64,000 nucleotides of DNA from Bradyrhizobium tropiciagri. GTDB lineage: Bacteria; Pseudomonadota; Alphaproteobacteria; Rhizobiales; Xanthobacteraceae. The position numbers and the translations under genes are program-made. The DNA is taken from contig NZ_LFLZ01000003.1 of the NCBI RefSeq assembly GCF_001189845.1, positions 1 to 64,000 of the forward strand. Reading direction: 5' to 3'. Positions 1 through 7,802 of this stretch are shown piece after piece. The notes below the pieces were generated by a model. That model saw only the letters and a list, made by a program, of their open reading frames with translations, made no database searches and was not told the DNA's origin. Positions within the stretch are counted from its first letter, which is position 1. Every line of letters begins with the position of its first letter.

Positions 1-131
1 AGCTGCGCGCTGCTTGCGACAGTGGGGCCGTCGCACTGCGAGGCGTCGCGCCGAGGCTCGAGGATTGCAGTCAGGCTGGCCCAGCAGACGAAGAGCGCGA
101 CGATCCAGTCCAGTACATTGGTTGCCGTCAT
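1..131 (-). CDS. Partial small membrane-anchored protein (N-terminus only)
   Basis: An open frame reads leftward from an ATG at 131 and runs off the window edge. It starts MTATNVLDWIVALFVCWA and continues SLTAIL, a hydrophobic stretch of roughly 18 residues that could be a membrane anchor or signal, followed by a charged segment. Only about 43 residues are visible and no family can be named. No strong ribosome binding site is seen. It could be non-coding; the main support is the hydrophobic start. Confidence 0.3.
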   Translation of the reverse strand, partial: MTATNVLDWIVALFVCWASLTAILEPRRDASQCDGPTVASSAQ

Positions 132-251
132 GGCAGCACCGGCATCAGCATTTCCATGCGCCGATGGTGCAGCCGGCGCGAGGCTTGCGCAATTCGGAAG
201 CTACGAAACGTAACTTCGGCAAAACCGAGTGGCACATCCGTTCGCTAGACA

Positions 252-374
252 CCGTCATTGCGAGGAGCGCTAGCGACGAAGCAATCCATGTCTCCGCTTG
301 CGGCACAATGGATTGCTTCGAGGAGCCTGTCATCCGGCGGCGCTTCGCGCCGACCGGGTGGCTCGCAATGACGG
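252..374. repeat. Interspersed palindromic repeat, GTCATTGCGAGGAGCG family (copy 1)
   Basis: The outer arms CCGTCATTGCGAGGAGCG and CGCAATGACGG are inverted, and the inner arms GAAGCAATCCAT and ATGGATTGCTTC form a second stem. Closely matching copies lie at 10210-10330 and 30529-30615. It is intergenic, has no coding potential, and fills most of the gap upstream of the aldo/keto reductase stop. The extended cruciform-like structure suggests a mobile REP/MITE-like element. Confidence 0.8.
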
Positions 375-424
375 CGGATGGGATTGAGTGCCAGCCCTGA
401 GTCGTATAGTCGCTGCTCCTGGGG

Positions 425-1434
425 CTACTCGGTCCGCGCCCGCCGTCCCTCGATCGGGTACGCTGGATCGTTGAAGCCCGGCGTCGACGGATGGCCTGAC
501 ACGACGAGGCGGTCGATCAGGGCTTCGTCTTCGGCGGTGAAGCGATAGTCGAGCGCGCGGATGTAGTCGTCCCATTGCGCCTCGGTGCGTGGGCCGGCGA
601 TCACCGCGCTGACGAAGGACGAGTTCAGCACCCAGGACACCGCGAACTGCCCGGCGGTGATGCCGCGGCTCTCGGCGTGGCGCTTGATCTCCTGCGCGAG
701 CTGCAAGGATTCCGGCCGCCACTCCGTCTGCATCATGCGCTTGTCGTTGCGCCCCGCGCGGGTGTCCGCGGGCGCGCCACATCGGGCGCGTATTTGCCGG
801 TCAAGACGCCGCGCGCCAGCGGGCTGTAGGGCACGATGCCGAGGCCGTAATAGGCGCAGGCCGGAAAATGCTCGACCTCGGGCATCCGGTTCATCGCGTT
901 GTAATAAGGCTGGCTCGCGACCGGACGGTCGATGCCGAGCCGGTCGCAGATGTTGCAGATCTCGGCGACGCGCCAGGCGCGGTAGTTGGAGACGCCGAAA
1001 TAGCGCACCTTGCCGGCGCGGATCAGGTCGCCCATCGCACGCACCGTCTCGTCGAGCGGCGTCGCGTGGTCTTCCTTGTGCAGGTAATAGACGTCGATGT
1101 AGTCGGTGCCGAGCCGCTTCAGGCTCTCGTCGGCGGCCTGCAACACCCAGCGCCGCGACAGCCCGCCATGGTTCGGATCCTCGCCGATCGGATTGGCGAG
1201 CTTGGTCGCGAGCACCCAGTTCGACCGGCTGTTGGAGATCGCGCGGCCGACGACCTCTTCGGACTTGCCGCCATTATAGGCGTCGGCGCTGTCGATGAAG
1301 TTGATGCCGGCCTCGCGCGCCTTGGCCACGATCCGCGACGAGGTCGCCTCATCGCTCGGTCCGCCGAACATCATGGTGCCCAAGCAGATCGGCGAAACCT
1401 TCAGGCCGCTGCGGCCGAGCTGGCGATATTGCAT
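425..1434 (-). pseudogene. Aldo/keto reductase, frame broken by one apparent base deletion
   Basis: NAD(P)H-dependent oxidoreductase of the aldo/keto reductase superfamily. The N-terminal part begins MQYRQLGRSGLKVSPICLG and carries the family signatures: FIDSADAYNGG (Asp and Tyr of the tetrad), the Lys in NWVLATKLANP, and VYYLHKED with the His. The start at 1434 has a strong GGAGG upstream. Around 771-777 the frame shifts. Restoring one C in the run read as GTGGCGCGCCCGCGG gives the expected APDVAPPADTRAG, then RNDKRMMQTEWRPE and the normal C-terminus to 425. Repaired length is 336 aa, normal for the family. Probably a sequence error rather than real decay; substrate unknown. Confidence 0.85.
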
Positions 1435-1460
1435 CGATCGTTCCTCCGGAATGACGGGGA

Positions 1461-1931
1461 TCAACTCTCGTTCTTCAGAATCTTGAACACGCCGTTGGCC
1501 ATCGCGATGCAGCGCTTGTCAACCGTCACCTCGGCGGTGATGAAGATCAGGCTGCGGGTCGAGCGTACCACGCGCGGCCGCGTCGTAAGGATCTCGCCGA
1601 TCTTGCCGGCCTCGACGAAATGGGTGTCGAGCTGCACCGTCGCAAGCGTCGGCTTGCCCGAGACGAAGCGCGCGGCCATGCCGCAGGCGCGGTCGGCGAA
1701 GGTCATGATCACACCGCCTTGCACGAGGCCGCGGCGGTTGTGGTGCTTGTCCTCGGTGATCAGCGCGAGCTCGAGCGCGCCGTCCTTCAACCGTTCCCAC
1801 AGGGGACCGATCAGCGTCAGGAAACCCGTGGTGTCGGCGACCTTCCAGCCGTCGGATTTGAGTCTGTCCGCGGCCTTGGCCGTCATGAGGTGAGGATCCG
1901 TTGCTTGGCTATGATTGATCGCAGGAGGCAT
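1461..1931 (-). CDS. PaaI-family hotdog thioesterase
   Basis: Small acyl-CoA thioesterase-like protein of 156 aa. The single hotdog domain shows HNRRGLVQGGVIMTFADRACG, where the HxG-type segment and the Asp of the helix fit the PaaI/4HBT family, followed by TVQLDTHFVEAGKIG and the strand pattern RSTRSLIFITAEV. It lies 26 bp upstream of the aldo/keto reductase on the same strand and may be co-transcribed with it. Likely hydrolyses a short or aromatic acyl-CoA; the substrate is not deducible. The start at 1931 is the first ATG; an internal ATG at residue 16 is an alternative. Confidence 0.85.
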   Translation of the reverse strand: MPPAINHSQATDPHLMTAKAADRLKSDGWKVADTTGFLTLIGPLWERLKDGALELALITEDKHHNRRGLVQGGVIMTFADRACGMAARFVSGKPTLATVQLDTHFVEAGKIGEILTTRPRVVRSTRSLIFITAEVTVDKRCIAMANGVFKILKNES

Positions 1932-1979
1932 GTCGTTCAGCTCATTTCATCAAACGCTGATGTGTTGTAGTCAAGCGCA

Positions 1980-2609
1980 ATGGCCCGCACATTTGACGAT
2001 GCCACCCGGCGGAATATCGCAGAGCTCTGTGCCGCGTTCGCGCGTCAGGCCGCGGCCGATGCCGCGCCGACGCTGAAGCGCGCCGCGGTCGCGATCGCGC
2101 TAACCGAAGCCGATGACGGTAATGGCACAGCGTTCCTGCTGACCCGGCGCAGCGCGCGCCTGCGCGCCCACAGCGCGCAATGGGCGCTGCCGGGCGGGCG
2201 CTGCGATGCCGGCGAGACGCAGCCCCAGGCCGCGCTGCGCGAATTGCACGAGGAGCTTGGCCTTGCACTGTCCGAGCGCGACGTGCTCGGCATGCTCGAC
2301 GACTATCCGACGCGCTCCGGCTATCTGATCACCCCAGTCGTGGTCTGGGCCGGCGCACATGCGGCGATCACGCCGAACCCGGACGAGGTCGCGTCCGCGC
2401 ATCGCATCGGTCTCGATACGATCGAGCCGGACGACGCATTCACCTTCGTCACGATCCCGGAGAGCGCGCGGCGGGTGATCCGTTTCCGGCTCGGCGGCCA
2501 GCAGATCCATGCGCCGACCGCCGCGCTGGTCTATCAGTTCCGTGAGGTGCTCGCCGGCCGCAACACCCGCGTCGCCGATCTCGAGCAGCCGGTGTTCGCA
2601 TGGAAGTAG
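1980..2609 (+). CDS. Nudix hydrolase, CoA-pyrophosphatase-like
   Basis: The 209-aa protein has a complete Nudix box at residues 72-94 (GGRCDAGE, then REL-HEELGL), giving the metal-binding Glu residues. The preceding LLTRRSARLRAHSAQWALPGG resembles the UPF0035/NudL signature of CoA diphosphatases (LLTxRS-LRxHxG). It is divergent from the thioesterase at 1461-1931, and the 48-bp gap must hold both promoters. Expected role: cleavage of CoA or another nucleoside diphosphate derivative in the cytoplasm. The exact substrate is inferred only from the UPF0035-like segment. Confidence 0.85.
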   Translation: MARTFDDATRRNIAELCAAFARQAAADAAPTLKRAAVAIALTEADDGNGTAFLLTRRSARLRAHSAQWALPGGRCDAGETQPQAALRELHEELGLALSERDVLGMLDDYPTRSGYLITPVVVWAGAHAAITPNPDEVASAHRIGLDTIEPDDAFTFVTIPESARRVIRFRLGGQQIHAPTAALVYQFREVLAGRNTRVADLEQPVFAWK

Positions 2610-2616
2610 GCCGATG

Positions 2617-2838
2617 CTATCGGTGAAGCCGCTTGCGGGCGTTCATCTTCATTGCCTTGCCCGGCGCAACAGCCGGATGAGTCGCGGTCGCGGGTTCCGG
2701 AGGCGCGCGCGACACATTCTCGTAACAAGAGAACCGTGAGCGCGTATCCGGAAACGACCCGCAGTCCGGACGCTCCGCGCGTGTCGGTGCGGCGAGTATC
2801 AGAGCGCCAGCGGCGGCGAGCCACAGTGCCATCCTCAT
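2617..2838 (-). CDS. Small secreted hypothetical protein
   Basis: 73-aa protein. An ATG at 2838 follows GGAG at a good distance (GGAGATTGCG-ATG) and opens a clear signal peptide (MRMALWLAAAGALILAAPTRA), after which the mature part has two Cys in a pattern C-x9-10-C (DCGSFPDTRSRFSCYENV). The tail is Pro/Ala- and Lys/Arg-rich. This kind of short periplasmic protein with a paired Cys is common in rhizobia; function unknown. It is convergent with the Nudix gene, ending 8 bp from it. Confidence 0.6.
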   Translation of the reverse strand: MRMALWLAAAGALILAAPTRAERPDCGSFPDTRSRFSCYENVSRAPPEPATATHPAVAPGKAMKMNARKRLHR

Positions 2839-2985
2839 CGCAATCTCCAAGCCCTTCCCGGGACACGCATTCTTCGGAGAACACCGCATTGTGGCGAAAT
2901 TTCTGGACCTGATCGCGGCATCCGGCCGCCTTCGATCCGGACATTTCCGGGCTGACTTCGCAGCAGTGCTTGCTACAACGAGGCC

Positions 2986-4182
2986 ATGCGCCTGCAATTG
3001 ATTCGCCTCTCGTCAGGATTTGTCGCGCTCGCGCTGGCCGCAAGCGCGCCGTCAGTATCGGCCGGTGAGGCCGATGCGCTGCCGCCGTCCGTCGCCAATG
3101 CGATGGCGCAGGCCTCGCCGCAGGCGATCATGGAATATCGCCGCAAGCTGCAGGAATACGAGGAGGCGCGCGCCGCCTTCGAGCAGGATGCGGGTGCCTA
3201 TTGGAGCGCGATCGCCGACAAGCGGCGCGGCCGCAATGCCAAGCGACGCGACCTCGTGCAGATCACGCTCGACGATTACGTGCTGCAGCAGCCGCCGGTC
3301 TATGAGGGGCCGCGGCGGCCGGTCAATCCGGCGCCCGAAGAGGAGGGCGGCAAGCCGCCGCGTCCGCCCAAGACGATCCCGGTGGTCTCCGATCTCGTCA
3401 GGGCGGCGGCCGAGCAATTCCAGTTCGCGCCGCAGCGGCCGTCGAGCGAGGTGGAGTTCAAGCGCGCCTATGCCCGCTACGCGCGCGCGGCGGGGCTGAC
3501 GCCGGAGCAGGCGGTGCGGGTCTATTCATTCGAGACCGGCGGCACCGGCAATTACGACGTGCAGGCGGGGATCGAGCATGGCGGCAAGCGCGCCATCTCC
3601 ACCGCGATGGGCTACAACCAGCTGCTCACCACCAACACCGTCGAGCTATTGGCCGAGCAGGGCCATGAATTCGTGCGGGATCTGACCGAGCGCGTTGCGG
3701 GGACGCAAGGGCCGGCGCGCAAGGCCATGGAGCATAAGCTCGCGGTGCTGAAGAAGATGGTCGCGTTCACCCGTACCGTGCCCGACGACTGGTCGGCGCA
3801 TCAGCGCCTCGCCGACACCGCGCAAGGCTGGGCGTGCCACGCCATGGTGCTCGACATCGATGTCGGCCCGATGCTGCAGACCCACAAGCTGCTGACCTCG
3901 GTGATCTTCGCCCGCAACAAGGGCTACACAAGGCCGCTGACCGCGGCCGAGCTCGAGATGATGAACCTGACCGGCGACGGCACCGGGCTCGACATGGTGA
4001 CCATGCCGCAGGCGATGCGCGAGCAGGTGCCGACCGCGAACTTCTTCCAGCGCTCGGGCTATGAGCGCAACCCGGTCGCGATCCGCCACAACACCGTGGC
4101 CAAGCTGCTTGCCGTCACCAACGAGCGGATGGACTTCAACAGCAACAAGTCCGGCGCAAGGGAATTGGCCGGGGCGTTCTGA
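2986..4182 (+). CDS. Secreted conserved hypothetical protein, possible lysozyme-like fold
   Basis: 398 aa. Residues 1-26 are a signal peptide ending AxA (SVSAGE). A charged helical segment (AIMEYRRKLQEYEEARAAFEQ) and a Pro-rich linker follow. The C-terminal half carries YSFETGGTGNYDVQAG, where the Glu after a helix and the following Gly-rich turn resemble the catalytic-Glu region of lytic transglycosylase-like proteins, and then STAMGYNQLL. That resemblance is my inference from a short motif; I cannot name a family. It stands alone, divergent from the small secreted gene at 2617-2838, and is followed by a palindromic repeat. Confidence 0.8.
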   Translation: MRLQLIRLSSGFVALALAASAPSVSAGEADALPPSVANAMAQASPQAIMEYRRKLQEYEEARAAFEQDAGAYWSAIADKRRGRNAKRRDLVQITLDDYVLQQPPVYEGPRRPVNPAPEEEGGKPPRPPKTIPVVSDLVRAAAEQFQFAPQRPSSEVEFKRAYARYARAAGLTPEQAVRVYSFETGGTGNYDVQAGIEHGGKRAISTAMGYNQLLTTNTVELLAEQGHEFVRDLTERVAGTQGPARKAMEHKLAVLKKMVAFTRTVPDDWSAHQRLADTAQGWACHAMVLDIDVGPMLQTHKLLTSVIFARNKGYTRPLTAAELEMMNLTGDGTGLDMVTMPQAMREQVPTANFFQRSGYERNPVAIRHNTVAKLLAVTNERMDFNSNKSGARELAGAF

Positions 4183-4208
4183 GGTCTGCCGAACGACGTC
4201 AGCGCATT

Positions 4209-4301
4209 TCCGGTTCTGATTGAATCAGAACCGGAGCCCCAGACGCTTCCTTTGACGCGTTTTCTTCACGCGAACCGGCGTCCACTTCGCTCGAAAACGC
4301 T
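4209..4301. repeat. Palindromic repeat / likely bidirectional terminator
   Basis: TCCGGTTCTGATT and AATCAGAACCGGA (4209-4235) form a near-perfect 27-base palindrome, followed by a second conserved-looking block with ACGCGTTTTCTTCACGCG and TTCGCTCGAAAACGC. It sits exactly between two convergent genes, so it may serve as a terminator. It looks like one of the interspersed intergenic repeats common in Bradyrhizobium; no second copy was seen in this window. Confidence 0.6.
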
Positions 4302-4601
4302 CTATTTCGAGCCGAACATGAACTTGCCGTCGCCCTCGAGATAGGGCCCTGAGCGCATGTAGAGCTGACCGTTCTGCCCGATGAAGAACAGCGTCCCCTT
4401 CGGCACCTTCTTGGCGCCCTTCAGCAGCGTGCCGGCATTGCTGGTCCCCATCTTGTAGGCCCAGGTCTTGCCCTCCTTGTCATAGGCATAGCCCATGTCG
4501 GACTTCAGCTCCCAGGGCGCAGCCTCCTGCGCAAATGCGCATGTCGTCATCGCAGCAAGGGTCGCGGTCGCAATAAAGGTCTTGGTCAAAAAATGCGTCA
4601 T
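4302..4601 (-). CDS. Small secreted hypothetical protein
   Basis: 99 codons from an ATG at 4601 that is preceded by GGAGGTGG, a near-ideal ribosome binding site. The signal peptide is MTHFLTKTFIATATLAAM ending in TCAFA-QE. The mature part (about 75 aa) is Gly/Lys-rich, with YAYDKEGKTWAYKMG, LLKGAKKVPKGTLFFIG and GQLYMRSGPYLEGDGKFMFG, suggesting a short beta structure with repeated Gly-Lys turns. No family recognised. A longer in-frame start at 4652 would destroy the signal peptide and was not chosen. Confidence 0.75.
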   Translation of the reverse strand: MTHFLTKTFIATATLAAMTTCAFAQEAAPWELKSDMGYAYDKEGKTWAYKMGTSNAGTLLKGAKKVPKGTLFFIGQNGQLYMRSGPYLEGDGKFMFGSK

Positions 4602-4809
4602 GATCCACCTCCGGCCGAAAAAAAACGGCATCGTCCCCACACTTCTGAACAAATCACGAACGGTGTTCGGGCGTCAATACGACAATCGGCGCGGCCCGCT
4701 CACAGAGATCAGCGACTTTGTGATTTCCCGCATCAAGCTTGGCGACTATCTTCGCGTTTCCGTTTACAAACGCTTTGATTGGCGGAAACACTACCTGGGG
4801 GTGATCGCG

Positions 4810-5289
4810 ATGAACCACGTCATGAAGATCGGTATCGGTGTCGCACTGTCGTTCATGGCGCTGGCGTCGGTCGCGCGGGCGGACGAGTTCAAGCTCTCCA
4901 ACAACCAGCGCATCTCCTGCAGCCGCGGCCTGTCCGCCGGCAAGCTCAAGACGTCGACCTGCAAGTCCTACGCCTATCTGTTCAACGCCAAGACCTCGGA
5001 ATACTTCCGCTGCCAGGTCTCGCTGGCGCTGACGCAGGACAACAAGGAGGTCATCAACGTCCAGGCCGACGGCAGCTGCACCAAGAAGCCGCGCATCTTC
5101 GAGACCGACGGCAATTACACGTTCGATGCCACCGAGACCGAGCCGCCGAACACCAACTCGTTCTTTGGCACCGGTGGCTATGCGATCTGGGCCAACGACA
5201 CCACCACCCAGAAGATCCGCGGCTGCATCACGATCTCGTCCGGCCTCGGCTCCGACATTTCGAAGTGCCTCGACATGACGTTTCAGTGA
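4810..5289 (+). CDS. Secreted Cys-containing hypothetical protein
   Basis: 159 aa from an ATG at 4810 with GGGGGTGA upstream. The signal peptide MNHVMKIGIGVALSFMALA ends near VARA-DE. The mature protein has six well-spaced cysteines (ISCSRG, TCKSY, FRCQV, GSCTK, GCITI, KCLDM), suggesting three disulphides in the periplasm. Conserved hypothetical; no enzyme motif seen. It is divergent from the gene at 4302-4601 across about 210 bp of less GC-rich DNA, and lies 19 bp upstream of the CitE-like lyase, possibly in the same transcript. Confidence 0.75.
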   Translation: MNHVMKIGIGVALSFMALASVARADEFKLSNNQRISCSRGLSAGKLKTSTCKSYAYLFNAKTSEYFRCQVSLALTQDNKEVINVQADGSCTKKPRIFETDGNYTFDATETEPPNTNSFFGTGGYAIWANDTTTQKIRGCITISSGLGSDISKCLDMTFQ

Positions 5290-5308
5290 CGGCGGTGCGG
5301 GCCGTGTG

Positions 5309-6210
5309 ATGCGCAAGCTGCGCCCAGCCCCGCTCTGCCGCTCCTGGCTGTTTCTCGAAGGCGCCAACGAGACGGTGCTGCAGCACGCGGCCGCCAGCGG
5401 CGCCGACGTGCTGATCCATGAGCTCGAGGATTTCACCCCGCCGTCGCTGCGTCCGAAGGCGCGGGCGCTCGCGCCTGAGCTCTACGCAACCTGGCGCGAC
5501 CAGGCGCGGTGGTTGCGGTTCGCGTCAACCCGTTGGACCAGGACGGCATGGACGATCTTGCCGCCGTGATGCGCGGCCGTCCTGATATCGTCGCGCTGCC
5601 AAAGGTCGCCGAGCCGCACCATGTTGTCAGGCTCGACGAGGCGGTGACGCGGTTCGAGCGCGACTACGGCATCGCCGAGGGATCGACGTCACTGCTGCCG
5701 AACATCGAATTCGCGCGCGGCCTGGTACAGACCGGTCCGATCGCAGCGGCGAGCCGGCGCACCATCGGCTGCCTGATGGCGTCGGAAGATCTCGCGGCCG
5801 ATCTCGGCGCCGAGCGCGGCAGCGACGGCCTGGAGCTCGCTTACGCGCGGCAACGCTTCATCGTGGAATGTCGCGCCGCCGGCGTCGTCGCGGTGGACTG
5901 TCCCTACACCTGGAGCGACGCCGCGGGCGTCGCGCGCGACACGGTCTGGGCGCGACGGCTGGGATACACCGCAAAGAGCCTGGTCGATCCCGCGCATGCG
6001 GCCATCGTCAACGGCGTCCTCACGCCGAGCGAGGACGAGTTGCGCCAGGCGGGCAGGATCGTGGCAGCCTTCGAAACGGCGCGGACACAGGGCCTTGGCC
6101 GCGTCGAGCTCGACGGCTCGCTGCTGGAAGTCCCGACCTATTCCAACGCGAAGCGGTTGATCGCGCGCGGCGAGGCGCTGCACGCGATCGATCGCGAAGC
6201 CCGGGCCTGA
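5309..6210 (+). pseudogene. CitE-like CoA ester lyase (HpcH/HpaI family), frame broken near 5500
   Basis: Citrate-lyase-beta/malyl-CoA-lyase-like aldolase. The first segment reads CRSWLFLEGANETVLQHAAA and VLIHELEDFTPPSLRPKARA. The second resumes with VAVRVNPLDQDGMDDLAAVM, PDIVALPKV, CLMASEDLAADLGAERG and GYTAKSLVDPAHAAIVNGV. Between them, GACCAGGCGCGG lacks one base: frame restoration gives R-D-x-G-A-V-V-A-V-R. Repaired length is 300 aa, usual for the family. The Mg-binding Glu/Asp region (ASEDLAADLG) and RVNP Arg are intact, so the protein should be active if the frameshift is an error. ATG 5309 or GTG 5306 could start it. Confidence 0.85.
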
Positions 6211-6224
6211 ACGGAGGCGATGCC

Positions 6225-7439
6225 TCAGGAGGCCGGCTCTTTCTCCGAGAAGTGCATGCGTGAACGGGCAAACTTCTTGACGCCCATCGGCTTGCCGAAC
6301 AGGTAGCCCTGAACCTGATCGAAATCCATCTCATGCGCGGCGAGAAAATCCGCGCGCGTCTCGACGCCCTGGGCCACGACCTGCGCGCCGGCATCGTGGG
6401 CGAGCTCGACGATGCGCCGGCACACCGTCTGCTTCAGGCGCTGATCCGCGCAGCCGGTGACGTATTGATGATCGACCTTGAGCTGGACGAACGGAAAGTT
6501 CGGCAATCCGAGCAGGGACGGCCAGTTCGCGCCGACATTGTCGATCGAGATGCCGATATTGTGCAGGCGAACGCGCCTCGCGACATCGATCGCGAGATCC
6601 AGATTGTCGACCACCTCGGTGCTGTCGATCTCGATCAGCAGGCCAGCGAAGGCGGCATGGTCCGGAATCCGGTAACACAGCTCGCGCACCGCATCATCGT
6701 CGGCGAGAAACGAGATCGGCAGGTTGATCGAGAGATTGACCGGCCCGATCTGTTCGAGGAGATAACGCCAGTCCTCGATCGCGCGCTCGATCACGAACTC
6801 GGACAGCGCGTGAAAATGCGGATCGCTTTCGTCGGGGATGAAGTAGGCCGGCGGCACGACGCCCCATGCGGGATGGCGCATCCGGATCAGTGCCTCGGCT
6901 CCGCTCGGAACCAGCGTCCGGAGATGAATTTTCTGCTGATACCACAGCTCGAGCCAGCCGGCCTTCAGCGCTTCGGGCACGTCCACCGCCGGGCTCGGCG
7001 CCGGTTCGAGCGGCAGCAACGAGGCAAGACTGTCACGCAGGGTTCCGGCGCTGAACGGGGTGGACAGGGCCGGCAGCATGGCGATGCCGTACTCATCGCC
7101 GATCTGCCGGACCGCCTTGACGATGATCGAGTCCGGTTGGCCGATGACGAGGACCTTGCCGCGATAGTCCTTTCTCACCAAAGTCTCGAGAATTTTACTG
7201 ACTTCGATGCCGTCCACGGACACGCCGAGCACCAGAAGATCGGGCCGTTCCGCGTCCAGGACGGTGTCGAGTTCCAGGGCCTGGCCGCATTCACTGGTGA
7301 TGAAGCCGAGGTCTTCCAGCGCCTCCGCAAGGAAGGTTCGAAGGTGCTTTTTGCTGTCCGCAATGCATGCGCGCGGGGTCAGCTTGCGATGTCCGAACCA
7401 TCCGGCGCGTGTCTGTGTGATGTGGCTGATGTGATTCAT
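6225..7439 (-). CDS. REC-EAL domain protein with degenerate active sites
   Basis: 404 aa. Residues 20-140 are receiver-like: Asp28 (ACIADSK) is kept, but the phosphoacceptor position in PDLLVLGVSVDG is Gly72 instead of Asp. Residues about 160-395 form an EAL domain. EAL (182-184), Asn239 (LSINLP), Glu270, Lys321 and Glu360 remain. The second metal Glu is Ser273, the DD pair is Asp300-Asn301 (ISIDNVG) and the catalytic Glu of the EGVE motif is Gln357 (AQGVET). The protein is therefore probably a c-di-GMP binder or a partner protein, not an active phosphodiesterase. It is monocistronic. Confidence 0.85.
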   Translation of the reverse strand: MNHISHITQTRAGWFGHRKLTPRACIADSKKHLRTFLAEALEDLGFITSECGQALELDTVLDAERPDLLVLGVSVDGIEVSKILETLVRKDYRGKVLVIGQPDSIIVKAVRQIGDEYGIAMLPALSTPFSAGTLRDSLASLLPLEPAPSPAVDVPEALKAGWLELWYQQKIHLRTLVPSGAEALIRMRHPAWGVVPPAYFIPDESDPHFHALSEFVIERAIEDWRYLLEQIGPVNLSINLPISFLADDDAVRELCYRIPDHAAFAGLLIEIDSTEVVDNLDLAIDVARRVRLHNIGISIDNVGANWPSLLGLPNFPFVQLKVDHQYVTGCADQRLKQTVCRRIVELAHDAGAQVVAQGVETRADFLAAHEMDFDQVQGYLFGKPMGVKKFARSRMHFSEKEPAS

Positions 7440-7802
7440 GCCCCGCCTTGTCCGTAATTACCCCGGCTTGACTCGTACATCTAAGAACCCCGGCAATCAT
7501 GGAAATTTCTGGTTCATACATTGATTGGCTCGCTAACCTTAAAGGATTCAATTCGAATCAAATGATGCTGGAATCGCTGCATCTCGCCGCGGTTACACGT
7601 GCAACAAATGCGTCATCTGAGCTTCATGAGCGCGATTGCGCGCGACTTTGGACTTACGCAGAAACATTGCGCGCGTGTGTCATCGAGAGACGACGTTAAT
7701 CACTGTGTTGTCGCGTCGATGCAGATGCGGAACTGGATCATTGTCGGACATCGGATCGCTTCACGCGCGGTGATCCGCAGCGCGCCAACGGCGAATCACG
7801 GA
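7440..7802. other. Intergenic region, no supported gene
   Basis: 363 bases between the REC-EAL gene and the MFS transporter stop. The part near 7490-7580 is clearly less GC-rich than its surroundings and probably holds the promoter of the leftward REC-EAL gene. Short open frames occur but show neither a plausible ribosome binding site nor a recognisable protein pattern. No repeat or hairpin of note was seen. Confidence 0.5.

Noticed and set aside
252..374. Possible CRISPR or tRNA-like element because of repeated GAAGCAATCCA motifs
   Set aside because: The motifs are inverted, not direct, and there are no regularly spaced direct repeats or spacers; it belongs to a dispersed palindrome family.
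7499..7699. A 66-codon plus-strand frame in the gap after the REC-EAL gene
   Set aside because: No ribosome binding site and no hydrophobic or domain pattern; the stretch is more likely promoter DNA.
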